A stretch of 52,891 bases of DNA from assembly GCA_016875715.1 (NCBI GenBank), contig VGOZ01000011.1:1-52891 (forward strand). Reading direction: 5' to 3'. Source of the DNA: Chloroflexota bacterium. GTDB lineage: Bacteria > Chloroflexota > UBA6077 > FW602-bin22. The notes under the pieces were generated by a model. It saw only the letters and a list, made by a program, of their open reading frames with translations, searched no databases and was not told the DNA's origin. The translations under genes were made by a program, and so were the position numbers. Below, in pieces: positions 1 through 7,005 of this stretch; position 1 is the stretch's first letter; each line of letters starts with the position of its first letter.

Positions 1-211
1 AGCCGATGAGTCCTGCGGCATTGGCCGGGGAGACTTCAAGCAGTGTGTCAAGTTGACCGAGCACAGCCAGGGCCCCGAGGAACACCAGCGAGGCGTACCC
101 CGCCCGGATCGCGTTGAGGCCCAGAACGGGGATACGCGAGGACTGCGAGCGAAGCGCGACGGTCGAAGACGCCCAGAGGATCGCGCAACCGATCGATGCC
201 AGTTCGCCCAA
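1..211 (-). CDS. DMT (EamA) family transporter, N-terminal fragment
   Basis: Reading the minus strand from a TTG at 211 gives MGELASIGCAILWASS followed by a second hydrophobic stretch (GYASLVFLGALAVLG). This is the typical start of drug/metabolite transporters of the EamA type: a short N-terminus, a first membrane helix with a Trp-Ala-Ser-Ser motif, then a charged turn and helix two. The gene runs off the left edge, so only about 70 residues are seen. The frame stays open far upstream but has no ATG, GTG or TTG before 211, and the family usually starts at this point. A TATGGT hexamer lies 9 nt upstream. The substrate cannot be told. Confidence 0.72.
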   Translation of the reverse strand, partial: MGELASIGCAILWASSTVALRSQSSRIPVLGLNAIRAGYASLVFLGALAVLGQLDTLLEVSPANAAGLIG

Positions 212-220
212 GGTGGCTGC

Positions 221-226
221 ACCATA
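221..226 (-). promoter_or_regulatory. Candidate -10 element (TATGGT) for the DMT transporter
   Basis: TATGGT on the minus strand ends 9 nt before the TTG start at 211. No Shine-Dalgarno lies between. It fits the near-leaderless pattern of other unit heads in this window, but is one of the weaker cases. Confidence 0.3.
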
Positions 227-438
227 GGTGGTACGCAGTCGGGCGAGATGCCGGCGTTGAAATGATTCGGCACGTGTGGTAGGTTTGCCCTCGCGGCTCG
301 GTGAACGACCGGTCGCGTGGCTGACTGCTGGATCGCGTGTCGTGGCTGGTGCGTGATCCCAGGTGATGCGGTCGGCATTTCGGGGCGTCCGTGTGTGGCG
401 GGCGACCCAGATTGGCGTAGTGGAGGCCGCGACACCCG

Positions 439-1251
439 ATGGTGGCAGCAGGTCAGCACGCGGGCGGCCCGGTGACGCCGGTCGTCCACGGAGCGGCCGC
501 AGTGCGCGAGCCGGCTGTCGACGGCGGTGCGTTGCGCCGCGATGGCCGACCTGATGCACTTCGCGTTGGCAGGCGCGAGGCGAAGCGCGCGATTCGCACC
601 GCGATTCGGTCGGCGCTTGCCGGCGTGGCCCTCTCACTGCTCGTCGTGTCCGCCGTCCTCGCGGCCGACTATGCGGTCGTTCCCGGCGACACACTGAATG
701 GCATCGCGGTGCGCCACGGTTCGACCGCCGCGGCTTTCATCCGAGCCAACAACCTGGTGGATGGCGATCTCATCCTCGTCGGGCAGACTCTGACCATCCC
801 GACGGTATCGGTTCCGTATGGGCTTTCCGAGCCCTCGGCCACCGGTCGCCTGCCCCTGCGCGGCGGAGCCGTCTGGCCGCTCGAAGGCCCGATCACAACG
901 TACTTTGGAGAGGTGGGTTCCTTCTGGCGTCGTGGATGGCACCCCGGGCTCGACATCGGCGCGACGATTGGAACCCCTGTGGTCGCGGCAAGGCCCGGTA
1001 CGGTAACGGTTGCGGAGGCGACGGGGTACAACAACGGCTACGGATCGTACGTCCGGATCGATCATGGAGAGGGCCTGTCGACGCTCTACGCCCACCTCGC
1101 CAGAGTCCTGGTCTCGGTTGGCGATACCGTTCTGGTCGGGCAGCCAATCGGGACTGTGGGAATGACCGGGTTCACGACCGGTCCCCATCTCCACTTCGAG
1201 GTCCGGCAGGGTGACGAAGTGCAGGACCCTCTGCGCTATTTGCCGCGATGA
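439..1251 (+). CDS. Secreted LysM/M23 peptidoglycan endopeptidase
   Basis: A predicted cell-wall hydrolase. Residues 53-76 form a signal peptide or membrane segment ending in VLAAD. One LysM domain covers about 77-121 (VPGDTL to LTIP). A LytM/M23 domain covers about 145-267 with the zinc-site residues in place: H168 and D172 (HPGLD), H219 in LYAHL, and H250/H252 (GPHLHFEV). M23 enzymes cut peptide cross-links in peptidoglycan, so export is expected. The first 45 or so residues look non-coding; an in-frame TTG at 532 would give a more normal short n-region, so the true start is uncertain. The gene is monocistronic and convergent with the next one. Confidence 0.9.
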   Translation: MVAAGQHAGGPVTPVVHGAAAVREPAVDGGALRRDGRPDALRVGRREAKRAIRTAIRSALAGVALSLLVVSAVLAADYAVVPGDTLNGIAVRHGSTAAAFIRANNLVDGDLILVGQTLTIPTVSVPYGLSEPSATGRLPLRGGAVWPLEGPITTYFGEVGSFWRRGWHPGLDIGATIGTPVVAARPGTVTVAEATGYNNGYGSYVRIDHGEGLSTLYAHLARVLVSVGDTVLVGQPIGTVGMTGFTTGPHLHFEVRQGDEVQDPLRYLPR

Positions 1252-1270
1252 TCGCTCGGGTGCGCCGGAA

Positions 1271-1627
1271 CTAGAACTGCCCGAACACCAACTGCCAGAG
1301 GGCGATGGGCCAGAACAGCATCAGGAGATAGAACTCCGGATGGCGTAACGCCGTCCATCCCGCACGCGCCGCGCCGCTGAACGCGAAGATGGCACCGACG
1401 CCCAGACCTGCGACGATGTAGAGGATGCCAACCAGCGTGGCCCAGAGCTGGATGAAGCCGAAGATCGAGTCCGGGCGCTGCTGGGCCGCCATCGCCGGTG
1501 AGGCGAGCCCGGTCTCCGTGCCCGCAGCCGCACCCGCGGCCCTCTCGGTTGCGGCGAACTCGTCCTCGGTAGGTAGGTCTCCGGTATCGATTTCGAGTGG
1601 TTCATCGTCCATCGGGATCTGCGCCAC
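1271..1627 (-). CDS. Small two-helix membrane protein, unknown function
   Basis: A 118-residue protein I do not recognise. The first 50 residues are acidic and Ala-rich (DDEPLEIDTGD). Two hydrophobic segments follow, about 57-80 and 96-113, joined by a short basic loop (RAGWTALRHPEF). The topology suggests a cytoplasmic acidic tail and a hairpin in the membrane. The GTG start at 1627 sits 7 nt after a TAGAAT hexamer, supporting both the start and expression as a separate unit. It ends 19 nt from the convergent M23 peptidase gene. Confidence 0.7.
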   Translation of the reverse strand: MAQIPMDDEPLEIDTGDLPTEDEFAATERAAGAAAGTETGLASPAMAAQQRPDSIFGFIQLWATLVGILYIVAGLGVGAIFAFSGAARAGWTALRHPEFYLLMLFWPIALWQLVFGQF

Positions 1628-1634
1628 AGCCTGG

Positions 1635-1640
1635 ATTCTA
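1635..1640 (-). promoter_or_regulatory. -10 element TAGAAT, leaderless type
   Basis: TAGAAT on the minus strand ends 7 nt before the GTG start at 1627, so transcription would begin at or next to the start codon. No TTGACA-like -35 is visible. Confidence 0.55.
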
Positions 1641-1731
1641 CGGAGCGAGGACGAGACGCTCCTCTACGGGTTTCCGGTAAACCGGCGTCGCCGCACTGCG
1701 GATCAGTGTCGTGACTCGATCGTTGCGCGTT

Positions 1732-2241
1732 TCATCTGACATCGGCGAACGTGCGCGCGTGAGCGACGTATCCGGCAGCGCTAGCCCGGATTCCCTCGAT
1801 CTCGGCCTCGGTCAGCGTGCGGACGGCCCGTGCCGGCACGCCGACGATGAGGGAACCGGGGGGGAACTCCTTCCGCTCGGTTACCAGCGCGTGGGCGCCG
1901 ACGATCGAGTCGCGGCCGATTCGGGCGCCGGTCAGAATCGTCGCACCCATGCCGATCAGGCAGTTCGCCTCGATGGTGCAACCGTGAACGATCGCGGCGT
2001 GCCCGATCGTGACACCGTCGCCAATGACGGCCGGATGGCCGGGGTCCAGATGAACCGTCACATTGTCCTGGACGTTCGTACTTGCCCCGATCTCGATGCG
2101 GTCGCGATCGCCTCGCAACACCGCGCCGAACCAGATGCTCGCCTCGGCGCCAACCCGCACATCGCCGATGACCGTGGCATTCGGAGCGACGAAGGCACTG
2201 GCGGCGACGTCGGGCCAAAGGCCACCGTAACCAAGGATCAT
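1732..2241 (-). CDS. Gamma-carbonic anhydrase family protein (left-handed beta-helix)
   Basis: A 169-residue hexapeptide-repeat protein of the YrdA/PaaY/CaiE type. Repeats run from about residue 15 to 135 (for example IGDVRVGAEASIWFGAVLRG, then NVQDNVTVH, IGHAAIVHG and IGMGATILTG), followed by a short C-terminal helix. The likely metal-binding histidines are in VHLD, IGHAA and IVHGC. Members are trimers; some are real carbonic anhydrases and others act on acyl-CoA or carnitine, so the reaction is uncertain. The ATG start at 2241 is directly divergent from the small membrane protein gene at 2294. Confidence 0.9.
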   Translation of the reverse strand: MILGYGGLWPDVAASAFVAPNATVIGDVRVGAEASIWFGAVLRGDRDRIEIGASTNVQDNVTVHLDPGHPAVIGDGVTIGHAAIVHGCTIEANCLIGMGATILTGARIGRDSIVGAHALVTERKEFPPGSLIVGVPARAVRTLTEAEIEGIRASAAGYVAHARTFADVR

Positions 2242-2293
2242 CGGTTACCCACGCACTACAATCGCGTCAGATTTCCGCGCAGTGTAGCGGGGG

Positions 2294-2476
2294 GTGGCGA
2301 TGTTTCGTTTTCTCTTCGGAGTTTCACTCGGACTCGGGTTCGGCTTCGTCGCCGGGTTCGTGGTCGGGCTCTGGCTGATGATCAAGGCTGATCGCGATGT
2401 CGAGGAGATGTTGCGAGAGCCGCTCGGGCAGAACCAGACGCCGGCCGAGTCGGTCACGACTCCCGCGGCCAGCTGA
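2294..2476 (+). CDS. Small YtxH-like membrane protein
   Basis: A 60-residue protein with one strongly hydrophobic, Gly/Phe-rich segment at about 4-30, then a charged amphipathic stretch (KADRDVEEMLREPL) and a polar tail. The shape is that of small YtxH-type membrane proteins, whose function is unknown. GTG at 2294 is used here; ATG at 2300 is equally possible. It is followed 13 nt later by a second, similar small gene, and the two probably form one unit. Confidence 0.55.
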   Translation: MAMFRFLFGVSLGLGFGFVAGFVVGLWLMIKADRDVEEMLREPLGQNQTPAESVTTPAAS

Positions 2477-2489
2477 GGCGGAGGTCGCC

Positions 2490-2669
2490 GTGGGCTTCCT
2501 GATCGGAGCGGCCGTCGGTTTGGTCACGGGCATCGCGCTTGCGGCCTACTACTGGTGGCGAAGCGATCAGATACAGGCGGAGACCCTTGAGGGCTGGGAG
2601 TGGCAGCGGCGGTCAGGTGGCGGTCGCGATGCTGGCGCCGAGGCCGAGTTCGTCGGCAAGCGCCTTTAG
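2490..2669 (+). CDS. Second small single-span membrane protein
   Basis: From a GTG at 2490, preceded by a good ribosome site (GAGGCGGAGG, 2475-2484), 59 residues follow: a glycine-zipper helix (GFLIGAAVGLVTGIALAAYY) and a charged tail (RRSGGGRDAGAEAEF). It resembles the preceding gene in size and layout. Its last 57 bases overlap, on the opposite strand, the end of the Ldh2 gene, so only one of the two tails can be free to vary. Function unknown. Confidence 0.5.
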   Translation: MGFLIGAAVGLVTGIALAAYYWWRSDQIQAETLEGWEWQRRSGGGRDAGAEAEFVGKRL

Positions 2670-3686
2670 ATCCGCGACGATCGACTTCAGGAGCGGGATG
2701 CCGTCCGAAACGCGTCGCTCGCGGAGCCGCCATTCGATCTCACCCGGTACGTAGAGCGGTGTGCCCGGGGATGCAGGTTCGGACTCGTGAACCTGGCGGA
2801 TCATCCCATCCACCCGGGCTTTGAAAGATGCCACGTCGGTGAAACTGGCTACATCGATCGCCATGAAGAAGTGCCCGATCTGACTGGGAGTGTCCGGTTG
2901 ATGTGGCTTTGCCAGTTCGCGACCGAGGGCGGCTCCGCTCAGGGCCCCACACAGGATATCGACGATCAGGGCCAGGCCGAATCCTTTGGGTCCCCCGATC
3001 GGCACGAGTAAACCCGCCGCCCCGGCCAGCGGGTCATCGGTGGGTCGCCCCTGGCCATCCATTGCCCAGCCGAACGGTATCTTCTCCCCTTTGCGCGCGG
3101 CCATGCCGATCTTGCCAGCCGCCACGACGCTCTGCGCCATGTCGAGGATGATCGGTCGCTCTGTCGCCGCGGGAATCGCCCACGCGAACGGGTTGTTGCC
3201 GACGACCGGCGTTCGCCCGCCGATGGGAGCGATCCGGTTCCCGGCCGAGGTGGTCGCGAAGCCGATCATGTCGTGCGGCAGCGCCATCGCCGCATAGAAT
3301 GCCGCCGCGCCGAAGTGGCTCGAGTTGCGCACGGCCGCTGCCCCGATTCCTGAGGCTCGTGCGGCCTCGATCGCACGCTCCATCGCGAATTGGGACCCGA
3401 TCTGGCCCAGACCATGATCCGCGTCCACGATGGTGATCGCCCCGCGGGTGTGCGTGACGCGAACCCGGGGGGTGGGGTTCACCCCGCCGCCACGCAGGCG
3501 ACGCGCGTAACCGGTGAGCGCCGCCACGCCGTGAGTGTGGACGCCGCGGAGATCGGCCTCTACCAGACTCTCGGCGAGTATGCGCGCATCGGCCTCGGGC
3601 ATGCCGAGCGCCGATCCAATCGTTACGACCGTGGCGTGGAGAACGTCCCTCGCCACGGTCAACTCTCTGGTTGCCATCTCCGTCAC
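2613..3686 (-). CDS. Ldh2-family (malate/L-lactate-type) NAD(P)-dependent dehydrogenase
   Basis: A 357-residue member of the Ldh2 (malate/L-lactate/ureidoglycolate/2,3-diketogulonate dehydrogenase) family, unrelated to classical Rossmann LDH. Family marks include DLRGVHTHG near residue 50, the catalytic His in NSSHFGAAAFYA, GGRTPVVGNNPFAWAIP, ILDMAQSVVAAGKI and GGPKGFGLALIVDI. Substrates in the family are 2-hydroxy or 2-keto acids. GTG at 3686 is chosen because AGGAGAG stands 6 nt before it; ATG at 3677 is the alternative. It is the last gene of a three-gene unit with a mannonate dehydratase-like enzyme (17 nt upstream) and a sugar epimerase, which points to a sugar-acid substrate. A paralogue lies at 49780-50835. 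Confidence 0.92.
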   Translation of the reverse strand: MTEMATRELTVARDVLHATVVTIGSALGMPEADARILAESLVEADLRGVHTHGVAALTGYARRLRGGGVNPTPRVRVTHTRGAITIVDADHGLGQIGSQFAMERAIEAARASGIGAAAVRNSSHFGAAAFYAAMALPHDMIGFATTSAGNRIAPIGGRTPVVGNNPFAWAIPAATERPIILDMAQSVVAAGKIGMAARKGEKIPFGWAMDGQGRPTDDPLAGAAGLLVPIGGPKGFGLALIVDILCGALSGAALGRELAKPHQPDTPSQIGHFFMAIDVASFTDVASFKARVDGMIRQVHESEPASPGTPLYVPGEIEWRLRERRVSDGIPLLKSIVADLKALADELGLGASIATAT

Positions 3687-3703
3687 GCGGACTCTCCTCT
3701 CGG

Positions 3704-4900
3704 TTACTGGCGAGAGATTGTCCCGTCGGCACGCCGCAATGGGGCCCAGCCGCCACGCAGCGGTTGATCGGGCCAGGGATATCTCCCCGCCTTTGCTTCG
3801 TCGACATCGATCCCCAAGCCGGGCCGATCGTTCGCCCAGAGATACCCATCGCGGATCTCCGGTGTCCCCGGGAAGACCTCTCGATTGGCATCGTTGAAGA
3901 TCGTGCACTCCTGAATGCCGAAGTTGTGCACCGCGAGATCGAGGTGCAGGTTGGCCGCGTGCCCGACCGGCGAGACGTCCGCCGGCCCGTGCCATGCGGT
4001 GCGCACGCCGAAGAACTCGCAGTAGGCGGCGAGCTTCCGCGCGACGCTGAGTCCGCCGATGTCCGAGATGTGGACGCGCATGAAGTCGATCAGGCGATCC
4101 CTGACCAGTGGCACGTATTCGTGCGGGTTCACGAAAAGCTCCCCCATCGCGATCGGTATCGCGCTCTGGGCGCGGAGCATGGGGAAGTAGTCGTTGTCCT
4201 CCGGCGCGAAGGGGTCCTCCAGAAAGAACAATTTGAATTGTTCGAGGTCCTTCGCCAGTCCAATGGCCGAGATCGGCGGGATGCGCTGATGGATGTCGTG
4301 GAGCAGTTCCAGCTCCTCGGGCAGGTGTGTCCGCAGATACTCGAACAGTCTCGGCACGACGCGGCAATACGGAGCGGGCTCCCAGACCCGATCGCCGCCG
4401 CCTCTCGATCCGTACGTGGCGTATCCGGGCACAGCGACCTGCGCACGAACATGCCGAAATCCCTGATCGAGCAGCCATCGTGCACTCTCGGCGACTGCCT
4501 CGAAGGTCTCTCCGGATGCGTGGCCGTAAAGGTCGGCCGCCTCGCGCGACTTTCCGCCGAAAAGCTGATAGAGCGGGAGGTTCGCGAGCTTACCCTTGAT
4601 GTCCCACAGAGCTTCGTCGACGCCGGAGAGCGCATTGTTCAGTACTGGCCCACTGTGCCAGTAGGAGCTCGTGAGCGCCGCCTGATAGATGTCCTCAATG
4701 CGCTGGGGATCCCAACCCACGAGGAACGGGCGCAAGAACTCCTCGATCGCCGTGACGACGGCGGCGGCCCGCTGCGTGAACGTCGCGCAACCCACGCCGT
4801 ACAGTCCTGGATCGCTGGTCTCGACCTTGACGACGATCAACTGCTGATTGCCCTGCGGGGCGGTCTTGATGACGCGGATGTTGGTGATGGTCAGTGCCAC
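3704..4900 (-). CDS. Enolase-superfamily sugar-acid dehydratase (D-mannonate dehydratase/RspA-like)
   Basis: A 398-residue protein of the mandelate racemase/muconate-lactonizing-enzyme branch, closest in motifs to the ManD/RspA group. The N-terminal capping domain spans about 1-120, then the barrel. Metal ligands expected for the family are D202 (HDIHQRI), E228 (FLEDPFAP) and E254 (MGELFVNP); H204 and H304 (AWHGPADVSPVGH) are the probable catalytic histidines. ManD enzymes dehydrate D-mannonate or D-gluconate to 2-keto-3-deoxygluconate. The GTG start has GGAGGT just upstream. It lies between the epimerase (25 nt) and Ldh2 (17 nt) genes. Exact substrate unproven: the family is promiscuous and often misannotated. 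Confidence 0.9.
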   Translation of the reverse strand: MALTITNIRVIKTAPQGNQQLIVVKVETSDPGLYGVGCATFTQRAAAVVTAIEEFLRPFLVGWDPQRIEDIYQAALTSSYWHSGPVLNNALSGVDEALWDIKGKLANLPLYQLFGGKSREAADLYGHASGETFEAVAESARWLLDQGFRHVRAQVAVPGYATYGSRGGGDRVWEPAPYCRVVPRLFEYLRTHLPEELELLHDIHQRIPPISAIGLAKDLEQFKLFFLEDPFAPEDNDYFPMLRAQSAIPIAMGELFVNPHEYVPLVRDRLIDFMRVHISDIGGLSVARKLAAYCEFFGVRTAWHGPADVSPVGHAANLHLDLAVHNFGIQECTIFNDANREVFPGTPEIRDGYLWANDRPGLGIDVDEAKAGRYPWPDQPLRGGWAPLRRADGTISRQ

Positions 4901-4925
4901 GGGCTACCTCCGAAGGGTGGTCAGT

Positions 4926-5990
4926 CTAGGTGTAGAGATCGGCGAACGCCGCGATGGCTTCCGCACCGTCCAGTACGCCGATCTCGACGTGGTACTCCTG
5001 CGACTCTCCGGCGGCGAGGATGCGCAGGGCGCCGCGCTCGCGCTCGTGACGCCGGCCCAGACCCTGGCAGTTCGCGGGCTCCATGCCCACGACATACAGC
5101 CCGGGACCGGTTTGCTTCCATTGCCACATCCATGGCAGTTCCTCAGCGCGCTGCCGCACGTAGAGCCCCAGGTTAAGTCGACGGTTCACCATCGCCGTAT
5201 GGGCCATACCGTCTCTGTCGGGCAAGATTTGGTGATGGAAGACCTGCGCCCTCCAGGACTCGTCCGGCGCGCCGAAACGGGCGTGCTCGGGTAATCCAGG
5301 CGCCGAATCGTCGTTCACCGGCGTCACGACTCGCCGAGAGAAGATGAGTTCAGATCCGTCGTCCAGCAGAGGGAAGCCGGGGTTGACGTGGTACGCAATC
5401 ATGTGCGGGGTGGGTGTGTGCCCGACGTTCTCGACCCGATCGTGGATCATCAGACGGCTCTCGCCCAGGCGGACGCCGATCTCCCGCGTCAGGCGAAGGT
5501 TCTCTCCGTACGGCACGACCTCTCGCGTCCTGCCGCGCACGGTGATGACGTAGTCATCACCTTCCCACTCACCGTCCGCCGAGATGTTGCGTGCCGGCAG
5601 GTAGGACGCTCGGCCGTGCAGGGAGATGTCTTCGCCCTGGTCGCGGTCGGCCCACCCGGCCGTGGAGAGACCGCAGGTGACCATCAGTCCTCCGTAGAAG
5701 CCTCGAAGCCAGCCGCTGCCGCTCGGTTCGTAGAACGCGGCGTGCTGCTCGCCAGTGGGTGACATCCAGCACAGCGATGCGCCGCGATAGTCGGCGGAGC
5801 CGATGTCGAGTCCGCGCCCTGGCAGGACCACGAACGACAGCCCGCTGCCGGAACGCACCTGAATCGCCCGCGTGCCCGTCTCCGGCCCCTCGTCGAGGAC
5901 GACCGGGCGGGCGCCGCCGACCTGACTTATGTCGCCAACGCGGCGCAGCAGTTCCTCGCGCGTCCAAGTGCGCCCGTACAGGTGAACCAC
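4926..5990 (-). CDS. DUF4432 aldose 1-epimerase-like protein
   Basis: A 354-residue galactose-mutarotase-like beta-sandwich protein of the DUF4432 type. Recognisable stretches are VLPGRGLDIGSADYRG, GGLMVTCGLSTAGW, SLHGRASYLPA, HMIAYHVNPGFPLL and VVGMEPANCQG. Family members bind or epimerise sugars, but few are characterised. The GTG start at 5990 has GGAGG 10 nt upstream. It is the first gene of the unit running epimerase, dehydratase, Ldh2. No transporter or aldolase follows, so sugar uptake and the final cleavage must be encoded elsewhere. Confidence 0.88.
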   Translation of the reverse strand: MVHLYGRTWTREELLRRVGDISQVGGARPVVLDEGPETGTRAIQVRSGSGLSFVVLPGRGLDIGSADYRGASLCWMSPTGEQHAAFYEPSGSGWLRGFYGGLMVTCGLSTAGWADRDQGEDISLHGRASYLPARNISADGEWEGDDYVITVRGRTREVVPYGENLRLTREIGVRLGESRLMIHDRVENVGHTPTPHMIAYHVNPGFPLLDDGSELIFSRRVVTPVNDDSAPGLPEHARFGAPDESWRAQVFHHQILPDRDGMAHTAMVNRRLNLGLYVRQRAEELPWMWQWKQTGPGLYVVGMEPANCQGLGRRHERERGALRILAAGESQEYHVEIGVLDGAEAIAAFADLYT

Positions 5991-6042
5991 GTGATGCTTG
6001 CCTCCGGGTGCGGGTCGGCGATCCTACCACTTCTGGCATTCC

Positions 6043-6048
6043 TATAAT
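6043..6048 (+). promoter_or_regulatory. -10 element TATAAT
   Basis: A perfect TATAAT ends 11 nt before the GTG at 6060, giving a leader of only a few bases. No clear -35 is seen 17 nt upstream. Confidence 0.55.
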
Positions 6049-6059
6049 CGCGCCGCTCC

Positions 6060-6566
6060 GTGTACGAGATCCATACCGCGATTGCGCCGCTCCCGTTCCG
6101 CCCGGAAGCGATCGACTGGCTGTTCAGGTGGGGCATGCGGGTGACCGTGCGCGATACTCGCTCCGCGAGCGGCGGCGGGTACTGGTGGCCCGATCGGAAG
6201 TTGGTCGAACTTTTCACCACCCAGGAAGAGGCCGCGATCCACGAGGTCGCCCACGCCTGGTGGCATAGTCGGAGACTCGAGGGCGTCAACGCCGCGAAGA
6301 TGATCGTGGCGACGGTCAGGCTCTCCGAGGAGACGGATCGCCGGTTCGAGCGTGCCGCTCAAGTCGCCGGCTATTATGTGTACGGCATCCCCGGCCAGAA
6401 GGATGACGCGAGCCCGACTGGCTGGTGGATGGGGCAACTGGTGGGACAGGGCAACGATTGGGAGTGTTACGCCGGCCTCGCCAGCGCCGTGATGGGGCGC
6501 ATCGAACAGCTGCCGGACTATGTGCGCCCGTTCTACGCCGAATTGCTCGATGAGCCCGCCGCGTAG
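6060..6566 (+). CDS. Unknown protein with an HExxH zinc-site motif
   Basis: A 168-residue protein I cannot assign to a named family. The clearest feature is H61-E62-V-A-H65 (IHEVAHAWWH), the zincin metallopeptidase signature, set in a predicted helix with acidic residues just before (TTQEEAA). Before it lies GGGYWWPDRKLVELF, reminiscent of the beta-strand/edge region of small metallopeptidases; a conserved-looking GNDWECYAGL segment near 140 could supply the third ligand (E or D). There is no signal peptide or membrane segment, so it is probably cytoplasmic. Its 3' end overlaps the queF start by 17 nt, suggesting translational coupling. The GTG start sits 11 nt after TATAAT. Confidence 0.75.
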   Translation: MYEIHTAIAPLPFRPEAIDWLFRWGMRVTVRDTRSASGGGYWWPDRKLVELFTTQEEAAIHEVAHAWWHSRRLEGVNAAKMIVATVRLSEETDRRFERAAQVAGYYVYGIPGQKDDASPTGWWMGQLVGQGNDWECYAGLASAVMGRIEQLPDYVRPFYAELLDEPAA

Positions 6567-7005
6567 GCGACTACTTCGCGGGCAGCGAGAGATCGCGCGC
6601 GCGGAGCTCGTTGCCGTTCCGAACCCCGCGCCAAATCGTGACTACGTCATCTCGTGCGTTTCGCCCGAATTCACCTGCCTCTGCCCCATCTCCGGATTCC
6701 CGGACTTCGCGACGATCCGACTTCGGTACGTGCCGGAGCGCTCGATCGTCGAACTGAAGTCGCTCAAGCTCTATGTCAACCGATTTCGCGACGAGCATGT
6801 CTTCCACGAGGCGGTGATCAACCGAATCTGCGATGACCTCGTGACCTGCATTACACCACGTTGGATCGAGGTCGTCGGCGACTTCCACGTACGGGGCAAT
6901 ATCAAGACCGTCATCACGGTCGTCCGTCGGGCCGATGGTTACCTTCACTCCCCAGACGTGGCGGCCACTCTGGCCGTCACCGTGCCATCGGGCGCGACGA
7001 CGTAA
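6550..7005 (+). CDS. queF: NADPH-dependent preQ0 reductase QueF (unimodular type)
   Basis: A 151-residue QueF, which reduces 7-cyano-7-deazaguanine (preQ0) to preQ1 in queuosine synthesis. Expected catalytic residues are present: C45 (FTCLCPISG), D52 (PDFATI), and H86-E87 (VFHEAVINR), with the substrate-specificity ELKSLKLYV stretch between. Length fits the short YkvM-like class. ATG at 6550 overlaps the HExxH gene. The C-terminus is about 20 residues longer than usual and overlaps by 61 bases the convergent glycosidase gene. The preQ0-forming genes queC, queD and queE and the transferase gene tgt are not in the window. Confidence 0.95.
   Translation: MSPPRRRLLRGQREIARAELVAVPNPAPNRDYVISCVSPEFTCLCPISGFPDFATIRLRYVPERSIVELKSLKLYVNRFRDEHVFHEAVINRICDDLVTCITPRWIEVVGDFHVRGNIKTVITVVRRADGYLHSPDVAATLAVTVPSGATT

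Noticed and set aside
3671..5176. Plus-strand frame of about 500 residues
   Set aside because: Antisense to the enolase-family and epimerase genes, which have clear motifs and ribosome sites.
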